DNA from: an uncultured bacterium
GTDB taxonomy: Bacteria; Fidelibacterota; Marinisomatia; Marinisomatales; UBA1611
Assembly: GCA_905478065.1 (NCBI GenBank)
Contig: CAJQGZ010000024.1
Span: 1-50,597, forward strand
Direction: 5' to 3'
DNA: 50,597 nt
In this document: in pieces, positions 17,150 to 26,300 of the stretch
Position numbering within the stretch: position 1 is the stretch's first letter
How the letters are laid out: each line of letters begins with the position of its first letter
Program-made: the position numbers and the translations under genes
The notes under the pieces: generated by a model
What the model was told of the DNA's origin: nothing
The model's database searches: none
The model's input: the letters and a program-made list of their open reading frames with translations, nothing else

Positions 17150-17425
17150 ATGAAATTGTTTTTAGTGCATGCCGGTTTTTATGATGCTAATGTTTCTGGA
17201 GGATTTTACGAGTCACATACAAATTATTTTGTAGTTGCGAAGGATGTAAAAGAAGCAAAATCAAAAGCAAAAGAAATAAAAGAGTATAAAATAAAAAAAA
17301 TGCATATTGATGGCATTAAAGAAGTCGATGTAGTGGATGGTTATAAAATTGAACTTGAAAAATATGATAACCATGATGATAATAGTTCAAGTGATTACTC
17401 ATATGATGAAGTAAAAAAAATATAA
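17150..17425 (+). CDS. DUF1543-like protein
   Basis: The 91-residue protein begins 'MKLFLVHAGFYD' and continues 'HTNYFVVAKDVKEAKSKAKE' and 'KKMHIDGIKEVDVVDGYKIE', matching the DUF1543 layout (a short beta strand, H-x-x-F-V-V, then 'HiDg...vdGY.I'). The tail is acidic and low complexity ('NHDDNSSSDYSYDE'). It looks cytoplasmic. A clear ribosome site (GAGGAG) sits before ATG 17150. No biochemical role is known for the family. It lies between DUF805 and a shared-leader anchor protein. Confidence 0.8.
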   Translation: MKLFLVHAGFYDANVSGGFYESHTNYFVVAKDVKEAKSKAKEIKEYKIKKMHIDGIKEVDVVDGYKIELEKYDNHDDNSSSDYSYDEVKKI

Positions 17426-17473
17426 TATTTTTTTAAAAGAAATTATTTAAAAATAAAAACTGCGAGGAAATGT

Positions 17474-18091
17474 ATGGTAAACTACTTTAAAGGCTTTTTT
17501 ACCTCGGGACTTCTTTTTTGTTCTGCTGCTATTTTTATGGCTTCACAATACGGCGGATCTCAACATTTTGGAGATATTATTGCAAATTCTGTTACTGTTA
17601 CTGATAAGAATGGATTCGGAGGTGCTTTTAGAGTTTTAGATAAAAATGGAAATGAACTCATATCCATTAAAAATGGTGCTATTCAAATCTTTAATGAAGA
17701 GAACTCCGAAGTAGTAAGCATTAGTGCAGATAATAAAGGTCAGGGTAATATATTGCTTCAACGTGGTGGATATTTAAATACCTTTAATGAGATTGGTAAA
17801 AAAACGACATCATTAGGCGAAAATAGATCTGGTGAAGGTATATTGTCTACATTTAACAATGATGCCAAATTGACCTCAGTACTTGGCGGGGTTGATGGCG
17901 GTTTTGGTAAGCTTAGCTTATTTGATAGTAGAGGTAAAGAAAGTCTTCATTTAATCCAGTCTCTAACAACCTTTAATAGCGATGGGAAACTAACAGGTAA
18001 ATACGGAACAAACTCTAATGGTGATGGCTCTGTCCTTCTCTATGATAAATTCGGTAATAGAGGTTGGTACAAAACTGGGAAAAGTTCATAA
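17474..18091 (+). CDS. Shared-leader anchored beta-repeat protein
   Basis: The 205-residue protein starts 'MVNYFKGFFTSGLLF' (N-terminal anchor, residues about 6-24, the same type as at 2859, 21820 and 22471). After 'FGDIIANSVTVTDKNG' come about seven repeats of 22-24 residues from residue 50 to the end, with consensus strand-(N/D)-x-x-G-K-strand-G-x-x-x-x-G-x-G (for example 'LSTFNNDAKLTSVLGG', 'LTTFNSDGKLTGKYGTN'). This regular pattern suggests a beta-solenoid or blade-like stalk in the periplasm or outside the cell. GAGGA precedes the start. A nuclease gene starts 3 bases after its stop. Function unknown. Confidence 0.8.
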   Translation: MVNYFKGFFTSGLLFCSAAIFMASQYGGSQHFGDIIANSVTVTDKNGFGGAFRVLDKNGNELISIKNGAIQIFNEENSEVVSISADNKGQGNILLQRGGYLNTFNEIGKKTTSLGENRSGEGILSTFNNDAKLTSVLGGVDGGFGKLSLFDSRGKESLHLIQSLTTFNSDGKLTGKYGTNSNGDGSVLLYDKFGNRGWYKTGKSS

Positions 18092-18094
18092 AAT

Positions 18095-18802
18095 ATGAAT
18101 AAAATTAATAATAATGACATTCGTTTAGAAATCGAGAAGCATGAGTATAAGCTTTCAAAAGAACCTGAGTTTGTTTTTACAAGCGTAACAACAGTAATAA
18201 ATAGTTTTTTTGAACCTTTTGATGAGGTTAAAATTTCTACCCATCTTGCAAATAATGTTCCTAAATATTTCGGAGAAACACCAGAATCGATCATGCAGCA
18301 ATGGCAGGTTGCTCGAGAGCATGGAACAGAAGTCCATCTTGAAATTGAAAATTGGATAAAAGAAGGTACAGCGCCAAGGGACCTTAAATCTATTGCCGCA
18401 AAAAAATGGATTGACGTTTACATCTCGAAACCAAATGTCGATACATTCTCTGAAGTCATTGTCTACAGTAAAGAGCTCGCTATCGCAGGTACAATTGATG
18501 TTTTGATGATGAATAAAAACTCAGGTGAATATGTCTTAATTGATTGGAAAACTTCAAAAAGAATTGATAAAAAATCATTTAAGGGTAAAAAAGGAATCAG
18601 GAAAGAGAGTTCTCATATCGATGATAGTAAGTATAATCATTATGCCCTCCAATTATCTTTATATAGATACATACTTGAAAAATACTATGGTATAATGGTT
18701 TCCAGACAATTAGTCGCTCAATTAAAGGATGATAACGTAGAAACTTACTCTATGCCTTACATGAAAAACGATATAGTATCAATTCTTAACAGTCTCAATT
18801 AA
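18095..18802 (+). CDS. PD-(D/E)XK exonuclease, phage/RecB-like
   Basis: The 235-residue cytoplasmic protein has the PD-(D/E)XK nuclease layout. 'REHGTEVHLEIENW' contains the conserved G-T-x-x-H with His81, followed by 'FSEVIVY' (Glu120), 'IAGTIDVLM' (Asp135), 'YVLIDWKTSK' (Asp150, Lys152) and a helix 'YALQLSLYRYILE' with Gln186 and Tyr190. These are the metal-binding and catalytic residues of lambda-exonuclease/RecB-type nucleases. There is no Fe-S cysteine set. It starts 3 bases after the beta-repeat protein and ends 2 bases before a second nuclease of the same superfamily, so the three are probably cotranslated. Confidence 0.85.
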   Translation: MNKINNNDIRLEIEKHEYKLSKEPEFVFTSVTTVINSFFEPFDEVKISTHLANNVPKYFGETPESIMQQWQVAREHGTEVHLEIENWIKEGTAPRDLKSIAAKKWIDVYISKPNVDTFSEVIVYSKELAIAGTIDVLMMNKNSGEYVLIDWKTSKRIDKKSFKGKKGIRKESSHIDDSKYNHYALQLSLYRYILEKYYGIMVSRQLVAQLKDDNVETYSMPYMKNDIVSILNSLN

Positions 18803-18804
18803 TC

Positions 18805-19725
18805 GTGGCAGAAAAAAAAGAATTTAAAAATAGATTTTCTTGGAGTTTTTCGAGAGATAATGCATTTAATACATGCAAACGTAAATATTACTATTCTTAT
18901 TATGGAAGTTGGGGAGGTTGGAATAAAGATGCGGATGATCTTAGTAAAAAACTGTATTTATTGAACAAAATGTCATCGCTTCCAATGCTTGCTGGTACAA
19001 TCGTTCATGATGAAGTTGAAAGAACTCTTAAGGCTGTGCGATACGGCAGAAATGCAGATATAGTTAAGTCTAAAGAAAATGTTATTAAGGTTTTCAAGCA
19101 ATCCTGGGCTCAATCAAAAAATAAAGACTGGAAAGATAACCCTAAATGGAAGACAAATTTATTTGAACACTTTTATAATCAAAAGCCAACTGATGAAGCT
19201 CTCCTAGATATTAGGGATCTTATGCTAAATAGTATAGATGGCTTTTTTGCTTCAGATTCTTATCGCTTTATTCAAACGATGTCGGATTCTCAATGGCTCG
19301 CCATTGAAGACCTTGATTCTTTTGAAGTTCATGGTGCAAAGCTATGGGTTAAGTTAGATTTTGCTATTAGGCATGGCGAACGAGTTTATATTTACGATTG
19401 GAAGACAGGTAAGGTTGCGAAAGAAAATGAGGTTCAGCTGGCTATATATGCGCTCTATGCTCAACAAAAGTGGGATGTCGATCTTAATCTTATTCGTCTC
19501 TTTGATGTTTATTTAAATCAGCAGTTGCCTGTAAAAGTTAAGCCTACTAATAGACTGATAGATTCTGCCAAAGTGTTTATTGAAACCAGTATTGATTCAA
19601 TGAAAGAGCTATTAACCGATGTTGAAAATAATAAAACAGAAATAGATCTGTTCCCTATGATTGGAGAAGATCGAGAGAGCTATCCATGCAGTTATTGTAG
19701 CTTTCAAACCGTTTGCTTTGATTAG
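18805..19725 (+). CDS. RecB/Cas4-type PD-(D/E)XK nuclease with 4-Cys Fe-S signature
   Basis: The 306-residue protein starts at GTG 18805. 'FSWSFSRDNAFNTCKRKYYY' (Cys24) opens like AddB/Cas4/PDDEXK_1 nucleases. The nuclease core holds 'LAGTIVHDEVERTL' (His68), 'LWVKLDFAIRH' (Asp185), 'VYIYDWKTGK' (Asp198, Lys200) and 'EVQLAIYALYA' (Gln211). The end, 'CSYCSFQTVCFD', gives Cys295-X2-Cys298-X5-Cys304. With Cys24 this forms the classic four-Cys 4Fe-4S staple. It should cut or degrade DNA ends in the cytoplasm. No cas genes or CRISPR repeats are nearby, so Cas4 proper is unlikely. It is paired with the preceding nuclease by a 2-base gap. Confidence 0.88.
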   Translation: MAEKKEFKNRFSWSFSRDNAFNTCKRKYYYSYYGSWGGWNKDADDLSKKLYLLNKMSSLPMLAGTIVHDEVERTLKAVRYGRNADIVKSKENVIKVFKQSWAQSKNKDWKDNPKWKTNLFEHFYNQKPTDEALLDIRDLMLNSIDGFFASDSYRFIQTMSDSQWLAIEDLDSFEVHGAKLWVKLDFAIRHGERVYIYDWKTGKVAKENEVQLAIYALYAQQKWDVDLNLIRLFDVYLNQQLPVKVKPTNRLIDSAKVFIETSIDSMKELLTDVENNKTEIDLFPMIGEDRESYPCSYCSFQTVCFD

Positions 19726-19741
19726 GTAGGAATTAAAAAAT

Positions 19742-19891
19742 ATGAATAAAGTTAAATATTTAGTTTGGTTTTTTGGAGTAATTCTATGGAACTATAGTGT
19801 TCCCGGAGCTAAGCCAATATATGATATTGGTATGGCTGTTTTTCTTAAGCATATGTTTGAAATCAGTAGATTGATTTCTTTTAAGTATTAA
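19742..19891 (+). CDS. Small hydrophobic protein (49 residues)
   Basis: A short open frame with ATG 19742 and TAA 19889-19891 encodes 49 residues beginning 'MNKVKYLVWFFGVILWNYSV', with a basic start and then a 12-15 residue hydrophobic segment. It continues 'PGAKPIYDIGMAVFLKH', with a second amphipathic helix. AGGA lies upstream at a slightly long distance (about 11 bases). It starts 16 bases after the Fe-S nuclease and could belong to that operon. I do not recognise it; its placement and membrane-protein-like composition are the support. Confidence 0.55.
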   Translation: MNKVKYLVWFFGVILWNYSVPGAKPIYDIGMAVFLKHMFEISRLISFKY

Positions 19892-19965
19892 TACATTGTC
19901 TAACAAAATAATGATTTAAATTTCAATGCATTTTTTAGTATTTCATTAATTATGGAGTTTCGTTC

Positions 19966-20460
19966 ATGAACGATAGAACAGCGGTATTATTTCTAATACT
20001 TTGCGTTGCTGCTTTGCTCGGACTTATAGAGCTTGAAAAAGTATTCCAAGAGGAAAAAGAGGCGAAAAAAGTCCAAAAAATAGCCGATATAAAAAAGCAA
20101 AAAATAGAAAAGAAAAAAGTTGCAGAATTAGAAGATAAGATTTTCAAAGTAAGAATTAAGCATGATGGTAGGCCTGAAACGAACACGGCTACTGTCATTC
20201 TAGATGCAGGTGGCTCATATGATCCGAACAAGGTGGATAAGTTAATTTTTGAGTGGAAACAGACAGGAGGTAAAACTGTTTATTTAGAACCTAATCCTAG
20301 TTCTCCGCGAGTTGCATTCAATGCTGGTCCAGGCGAGTATGCATTCGAAATAACACTTACTGATGGGTATGGAGAAATTATTAAAGACACCAAGATCGTA
20401 CATGTGTTAAAAGAATCAAATGAATTGCCTGTTTTAGAAACTAGAGTGTTGGCTAAATAA
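19966..20460 (+). CDS. Membrane-anchored coiled-coil PKD-domain protein
   Basis: The 164-residue protein has an N-terminal membrane span (residues 5-22, 'TAVLFLILCVAALLGLIE') and a strongly charged Lys/Glu coiled-coil stalk (about 23-58). A single PKD/Ig-like domain follows (about 60-148), recognisable by 'VILDAGGSYDPNKVDKLIFE' and 'GEYAFEITLTDGYG'. It should sit in the inner membrane with the PKD domain in the periplasm. PKD domains bind proteins or carbohydrates. GGAG precedes the start. The radical SAM gene starts 17 bases after its stop. Confidence 0.82.
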   Translation: MNDRTAVLFLILCVAALLGLIELEKVFQEEKEAKKVQKIADIKKQKIEKKKVAELEDKIFKVRIKHDGRPETNTATVILDAGGSYDPNKVDKLIFEWKQTGGKTVYLEPNPSSPRVAFNAGPGEYAFEITLTDGYGEIIKDTKIVHVLKESNELPVLETRVLAK

Positions 20461-20477
20461 TTAAAGTAATTAAAGAA

Positions 20478-21758
20478 TTGAATTTAGTAAAAACAAATAA
20501 TGTTAAGCTTAGCCAGTTAAAAAAAGACAAGGTCTTTCTTAACCTTAATGAATTTAGTAAGCAAGATATTGTCGAAATAAGTGATAAATATCCTTTTTCA
20601 TTTCAAGATTTAAGGCAGCTGTCAATCATTGCCACGGATCTTTATATGTGGAATGAGAGCGGTGTAAGAGACTGCATTGAAGAATTTGAGAATATTCAAA
20701 AGAAAGATTTATCAAAAAAAGAAGTCATTGCACATGTGAAAAACCATTGGGAAAATTTGCGCGGTGCAAAAATAAAATATGAGCCTGTAAATAAAAAAGA
20801 AGTCGAACGTCCAAAGCCAAGGAAAGTTCAGTTAAGTGATCAAGAAAATGAAGTGTTTGGTATGTGTCCTGTTGCCTCAGAAAAAACAGTTTGCTGTAAC
20901 TTAATGACCATTGATGCTGTACAAGGGTGTACCTTGGGATGCAGTTACTGCAGTATTCAGACATTTTATTCAGACGGGAAAGTTTCAGTAGATAAAAATT
21001 TGGCTGAAAAACTTGCTAATATTCCTCTTGACCCTAACAAAAATTATCATATCGGTTCTGGTCAGTCTTCTGACTCTTTAGTGATTGGGAATAAAGAAGG
21101 TGTGTTAGATGCGCAATTAAAGTTTGCTAGTGAAAACCCAAATATTATTTTTGAATTCAAAACAAAATCAAATAATATTTCTCATCTATTAAAAACAGAC
21201 CTTCCTGATAATGTTTTTGTTTGTTGGTCTTTAAATCCGCAATTGTTTATTGACCATGAAGAGCATGGCACTGCTAGTCTAAATCAAAGGCTCCAGGCAG
21301 CAAAAGATTTATCAAGAAAAGGCGTTTTAGTTGGATTCCATTTTCATCCAATTGTCTATTACGAAGGCTATGAAAATGATTATAAAAATATTGTTAAAAA
21401 AGTGATGTCGATGTTTAAGCCCTCTGAAGTTGCTATGATTTCTATGGGAACACTTACCTATATAAAGCCCGCTATCAATAAATTGAGATCAACCGGTTTG
21501 AAAAGTAAAGTGCTTCAAATTCCGATGGCTGATGCAGTTGGAAAATCTTCTTATACAAAAGAAATTAAAAAAGAGATATTTTCGACAGTCTATGACCAAT
21601 TTCAGCCTTGGCACAAAGACGTATTCTTATATCTTTGCATGGAGGAAAGTTCAGTTTGGGAGTCAGTTTTTGGAAGTTACTATAAGGACAATGTTGACTT
21701 TGAGACCGCTCTTTTTGATAGTGTATCTACAAAGATGAATAAACTAGAAATCGTATAA
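20478..21758 (+). CDS. Spore-photoproduct-lyase-like radical SAM protein
   Basis: The 426-residue protein has the radical SAM cluster 'VQGCTLGCSYCSIQ' (Cys151-X3-Cys155-X2-Cys158), 'YHIGSGQSSDSLVIGNKEG' and 'FEFKTKSNNISHLL', then 'FVCWSLNPQ', 'TASLNQRLQAAKDLSRKGV' and 'VGFHFHPIVYYEGYE'. This is the order of blocks in the SplB (spore photoproduct lyase) family, which reverses UV-induced thymine dimers by a 5'-deoxyadenosyl radical. The first 125 residues are an extra, family-unlike N-terminal region. The start is TTG 20478; no ATG lies near. I see no sporulation genes, so its substrate may differ from spore DNA. Activity on DNA is inference. Confidence 0.83.
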   Translation: MNLVKTNNVKLSQLKKDKVFLNLNEFSKQDIVEISDKYPFSFQDLRQLSIIATDLYMWNESGVRDCIEEFENIQKKDLSKKEVIAHVKNHWENLRGAKIKYEPVNKKEVERPKPRKVQLSDQENEVFGMCPVASEKTVCCNLMTIDAVQGCTLGCSYCSIQTFYSDGKVSVDKNLAEKLANIPLDPNKNYHIGSGQSSDSLVIGNKEGVLDAQLKFASENPNIIFEFKTKSNNISHLLKTDLPDNVFVCWSLNPQLFIDHEEHGTASLNQRLQAAKDLSRKGVLVGFHFHPIVYYEGYENDYKNIVKKVMSMFKPSEVAMISMGTLTYIKPAINKLRSTGLKSKVLQIPMADAVGKSSYTKEIKKEIFSTVYDQFQPWHKDVFLYLCMEESSVWESVFGSYYKDNVDFETALFDSVSTKMNKLEIV

Positions 21759-21819
21759 TTTCAAAAAATAGTAAAACCTATTCATCTATAATTTTTAATT
21801 GGATTAATTAGGAGTTTAT

Positions 21820-22428
21820 ATGAATCAGTATATGGCAGGTTTCATCTCTGCAATAGTTTTAACCACAAGCTTTTTCCTTTTTATAGGTGCAAATAAGCGT
21901 TCCATTGATAATCTTACTGTCCAGAATATTACCATAGTTGATGAAAAAGGAAAGGTCGTCGGTAAAATTGGTAATGATAAATTCAAGTCTTACTTATGGC
22001 TTAAATCCTCAAAAAGTAAAAATGCCGATATTGAATTTTTGTCAAAAAAAAACGGCGGATTTTTAAAGCTTCGAAATTCTTTAGGCAAAGATGTTGTGAG
22101 TATGGAAGTCGATAAAAAAAATAATGGTAAAATAATTTTAGGTGGACGCGGCGGTATAACATCGCTAAAGCTTGAGTCTGTTAGTAATGAAGGTGGCCGA
22201 ATGACATGTTTTAATCTTCGTGGGAGCAAAACAGTCTATGTGGGCACAAACAAAATTAATGGTGGCCAAATTAAAACGTATAATGGCCTAGGGCTAGAAA
22301 CCGTTTTTCTCGGAACAGACCAAAATGATGCTGGTCTTTTAAGTGTGAATAATAATGCCGGTCTTTTCAGAGCGATGGTAGGAGTGGGTAGAGGTGATAA
22401 GGGTATACTGAATTCTACTTCTAGATAA
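21820..22428 (+). CDS. Shared-leader anchored beta-repeat protein
   Basis: The 202-residue protein has the N-terminal anchor 'MNQYMAGFISAIVLTTSFF' (residues 5-23), then 'LTVQNITIVDEKGKVVGKIG', which matches the post-anchor segment of the neighbours at 17474 and 22471. From about residue 125 there are three clear 22-23-residue repeats ('FNLRGSKTVYVGTN', 'YNGLGLETVFLGTD', 'NNNAGLFRAMVGVG') separated by G-G/A-G turns. The middle (55-120) is a more divergent beta-rich copy. AGGAG precedes ATG 21820. It is probably periplasmic, anchored in the inner membrane, of unknown function. It is followed 42 bases later by a coiled-coil relative. Confidence 0.8.
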   Translation: MNQYMAGFISAIVLTTSFFLFIGANKRSIDNLTVQNITIVDEKGKVVGKIGNDKFKSYLWLKSSKSKNADIEFLSKKNGGFLKLRNSLGKDVVSMEVDKKNNGKIILGGRGGITSLKLESVSNEGGRMTCFNLRGSKTVYVGTNKINGGQIKTYNGLGLETVFLGTDQNDAGLLSVNNNAGLFRAMVGVGRGDKGILNSTSR

Positions 22429-22470
22429 AATATTAATTAATTTTTACAATTTTAATAATTGGAGTCAAAA

Positions 22471-23127
22471 ATGAGTCAATACTTACATGGATTTATTACA
22501 GCAATTTGCCTTTCAGCAAGTTTTGTTATGTTTACAGCCTCAAAAAGTAACAATTTAGGAGATATTACCGTTAATTCGATTAAGGTTGTAGATAATCAAA
22601 ATGGTGGTTTTATTACCACATACAACAGGTTAGGAGAAATTACAGCTTTTATTGGAGGCGTTGAAGATGGGAGTGGTAAAGTTGCCTCTTACGATAAAAA
22701 CAAAGTTCAGTACTCCATTAATAGTGTTGCGGATAAGCAACGTAAGCAAAATGAGGAATTACTTAATCGTGTGAGAGAAAACGAAATAAGGACTATTAGT
22801 AGAGAAAATGATATTTATGAGGCAAAAGAACTAATTTCTGAAAACAATGACTTAATTTATACTCATTACGATGAATTGTCAGCAGAAATTGATATTCGGA
22901 TTGAGCTATTCAGAAAAAAACTAGATGAAAGAGAATCTTTAATTGAAAAAGCGATTGAGCAATTATCAAATTTCGATGATGATATTAGGGATAATAAATC
23001 GATGATTGTTGAAAATACGCAAGAAATCCATCAAGCTTTTGAGGCTATTATGGAGAATACCGAATCATTTAGGCATACAAAAGAAACATTAACAAAAAGA
23101 ATTATGGAATTATATGGTCCATATTAA
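22471..23127 (+). CDS. Shared-leader anchored protein with one beta-repeat and coiled coil
   Basis: The start is ATG 22471, preceded by GGAG six bases upstream; an in-frame TTG at 22459 overlaps that ribosome site. The 218-residue protein has the anchor 'MSQYLHGFITAICLSASF', then 'GDITVNSIKVVDNQNGG' and one repeat 'FITTYNRLGEITAFIGGVED' of the type found in its neighbours. From about residue 75 to 210 it is a long charged coiled coil ('NEELLNRVRENEIRTISREN' and onward). It thus joins the repeat module of 17474/21820 to the coiled-coil module of 2859. Role unknown; a periplasmic or surface stalk is inference. Confidence 0.8.
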   Translation: MSQYLHGFITAICLSASFVMFTASKSNNLGDITVNSIKVVDNQNGGFITTYNRLGEITAFIGGVEDGSGKVASYDKNKVQYSINSVADKQRKQNEELLNRVRENEIRTISRENDIYEAKELISENNDLIYTHYDELSAEIDIRIELFRKKLDERESLIEKAIEQLSNFDDDIRDNKSMIVENTQEIHQAFEAIMENTESFRHTKETLTKRIMELYGPY

Positions 23128-23276
23128 AAGTATATTATTCCTAAAATCATAAATAATAGAACTGGGAAATATATTAATTCATATTTTAAACAACTATATA
23201 ATCTAATTACCTTTATCCTCAGAATATCTGTTCGTTAAGTGATATTAAATATCAGGTTTATAGCTAAGTTAAACTT

Positions 23277-23306
23277 TGTTTTTAGCACAATTATTTACAT
23301 TATAAA
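23277..23306 (+). promoter_or_regulatory. Candidate sigma-70-type promoter
   Basis: TTGTTT (23277-23282) and TATAAA (23301-23306) are separated by 18 bases, 24 bases before the start of the giant surface protein. The 200-base gap from 23128 contains no gene. AT-rich sequence makes chance matches common, so support is modest. Confidence 0.3.
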
Positions 23307-23329
23307 TTTATTATAAAAGGAACTTGAAC

Positions 23330-26300
23330 ATGACTAAGGTCAAATATCTTACATCTCTATTAGTTTTTACCATTATTGCTTCTGTTGGTTTTGCTCAGGG
23401 TGGTCGTGATCTTACCGGTACTTCTGTCGATGCTTATGGTTTTAGGGCTGAGGGTGATAACTATACTACTGTTGAGCTTTCAATAAATGTGGTTTCTCCT
23501 GATTTGAACTTTGCAGATGGGGTAAGATTTAATTTTGGACAATCTATTAACATCCTAGATGCATACATTGCTTCAGATATGATGGGTAGTCAACCTGCGG
23601 TTGTTATGCAAGGAAATGAGGTGATGTTTGGAGATTCTAGTTTAAGCAGCGTTGGATTATTTCAGAGCGGTACGATTTACGATTTTATTGTTCTTTTAGA
23701 TGGAGCGGTCCAGGCACCGATAAGTATTGATTACACAGTTTATGACGATGGTTGGGCTCAAGATTTTTGTGTTGGTGATCCTGAAACTGGAGAAAATAAC
23801 AATTGTGAGCTTTGTGAAGATTATAATCTAGGTATTGACTGTGATAATAATAACATTACTTTTATCGTGAACGCTGATGGTGTTGTTTCTATCGATGAGA
23901 TTGAATCCATTGCTGCGCCAAATCAAAACCCTCGTATTGTTTCTATATCTGATATAGACAATGATCAAGGCAAACAAATGATGCTTTCTTGGGCACCTGG
24001 AGATTTAGTTAATTTGCCTTATTTTACAGAGTTTAGTCTTTATCGCTACAGTGCGCATCCATCTGATTATGTTTTAACCGGAAATGGCGTATTTTATGGT
24101 GAGTATTTTTCTAGCCCAGGCACAGGCACATCTCCAAATTTTGGAGAATTAATTCTGACGCGTGAAGACTCAATGATTAATATAAATTTCGACCAGAACC
24201 CTCTGCCTGTAAATGATGATTTTCAAGTTAGGTGGACTGGAGAGGTTAATGCTCCAATTTCTGGACAATATAATTTCAGAACTCATTCTGATGACGGAGT
24301 AAGATTGTTTGTTAATGGTTCCTTAATTATAGACAGTTGGTTTGATTACCCGCCAACCTCGAATACTGGTTTAATAGAACTTAATGAAGGGCAACATACA
24401 ATAGTCCTTGAATATTATGAAAATGGTGGTGGTGCAATGTGTGATTTGTTCTGGACTGTTCCAGGGCAAGAAGAGTCTTTCGTAATGCCTTCAGGCAATG
24501 ATGTAATGACGAGTGATTTAGGTACTTGGGATTTCTTATCAACAGTACCATGGGTTGGTCACGAGCCCTATGCCGCTTTGGTAAATACTCTAGAAGATGA
24601 ATTACCTACGGCATTTAAGGTTGTCGCACATACTGAAGATCTAAATGTATTTTTTCATTCTGCTCCTCTATCTGGTAGGTCTTATGACAATATTGCTCCA
24701 CCAGCACCAGGAGACCTAGTTGCAACAGTAGAGGGCGCAAATGTTATTCTTTCTTGGAATTCAATCGATGTAGAAGATTTTAATTACTATAGTATCCACA
24801 GGGGGTCAGACTCGCTTTTCCAACCAAATTTTAGCAATTTTGTCGGATTCTCAGCTACTTCAAGTTTTGTAGATGAAAGTGCGCCATCTAACCTTCATCT
24901 TTACTATAAAGTAAGTGCTACTGATATGGGTGAAAATTTAGGACACGGTTCTGAAGCTGCTTATGCTTATATCGCTGTTAATAGACCGCCTCAGGTATAT
25001 GATGTTGCACTATCTCCTGCCGTTCCAAACGAAACGGATGATATTTCAGTTTCTTATTTATTTGAAGATCCAGATGGAGATATTGAAGTAAACACAGTTA
25101 TAAGCTGGTTTAAGAATGGCGAAGCAACAACATACTCTGGTACTGTTTTGCCCGCTGCTGCAACTGCTTGTACTGAAGAATGGTATGCGACAGTCAGTCC
25201 TGGTGATGGACAGGTGTCAGGTATCGAAATTTCTTCAAATGTTGTAACCATTTGTGGCGGAAATACAGCACCAGTTTGGAGTCAAGACATACCAATGATT
25301 CACATTGCTGAAGACTCAGATAATAATATGATTGAAATGGCTGGTTTTGTAAACGACTCTGAACAAGCGGTTTCGCAGTTGAGTCTATCTGTAACAGGAA
25401 ATACGAGTGAAGATTTGATTTCAGCTTCATTCGATGGCAGTAAATTGGTTATGTCTGCTGTTTCACAAAACTTTTACGGTTCTGCTATTGCAACATTAAC
25501 ATTAAGAGCAGATGATGGTAATGATTTTTCAGAATCTTTCGTGGATGTAAGCATTGACCCAGTTAATGACAACCCTGTCATTTTATCTTACAACGGACCT
25601 TCTAGTTTTGATGAGGATGAGAATTTTGTTTTTGAAAAATATAATTTTACCATTGATGATCCCGATAACGATATAGTAGATATGGAATTATCTGTGCTTC
25701 CTGGCGAAAAATATATGAGATCAATGGAGACACCTGGAATGATAAATACCGCACCAAACTTTAATGGTCCTATTAATGTTGACATTCAAGTTTTAGATGG
25801 TAATGGTGGCGCTGCAATTTATTCTGTTGGGATTAATGTTGACCCGGTTAACGATCCATCTTTCCTGATAACCAGCGGTTCGGACGTAATAAATAATGGT
25901 GCTGCTAATGAAGAACAGGAATATAGTTTAACATTGTCTTGGAAAGACCCAGATGGCACGGATGATGTTAACGTCTACGAGGTATTATTAGGCGCTGCCG
26001 CAAGCGATTGGCTTGAGATTTCAAATGTCTACAGTTCTGGAGCTGAGCAAGGAAGGGTTTATAATGCAGTATTATCTGGAGTTCCAGATGATGAAAACCT
26101 TTCGCAAAATGATGTTTCTTTTTCCGTTGTTGACCGTTCAGAAGGTTTCGAAGAAAGTTTTATTGAATATTATTACATTCCTATTAATGCAGTAAATGAT
26201 GCTCCACAAATTGAAATATACACTGGTTCTAGTGAGGTTTTCGAAGATGAAAACCTTATGGTAACTGCAAATGATTTTGTTGTTGATGATCCTGACAATA

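Noticed and set aside
18095-19725. CRISPR-linked Cas4 module
   Set aside because: The second nuclease resembles Cas4, but I see no repeats with regular spacers and no cas1/cas2-like gene in the window.
19950-20231. 93-residue minus-strand frame opposite the PKD gene
   Set aside because: It is the complement of the Lys/Glu-rich coiled coil and has no independent motif or ribosome site.
11326-21758. Prophage remnant
   Set aside because: The SSB-like and exonuclease-like genes suggested it, but no capsid, portal, terminase, integrase or attachment repeat is visible.
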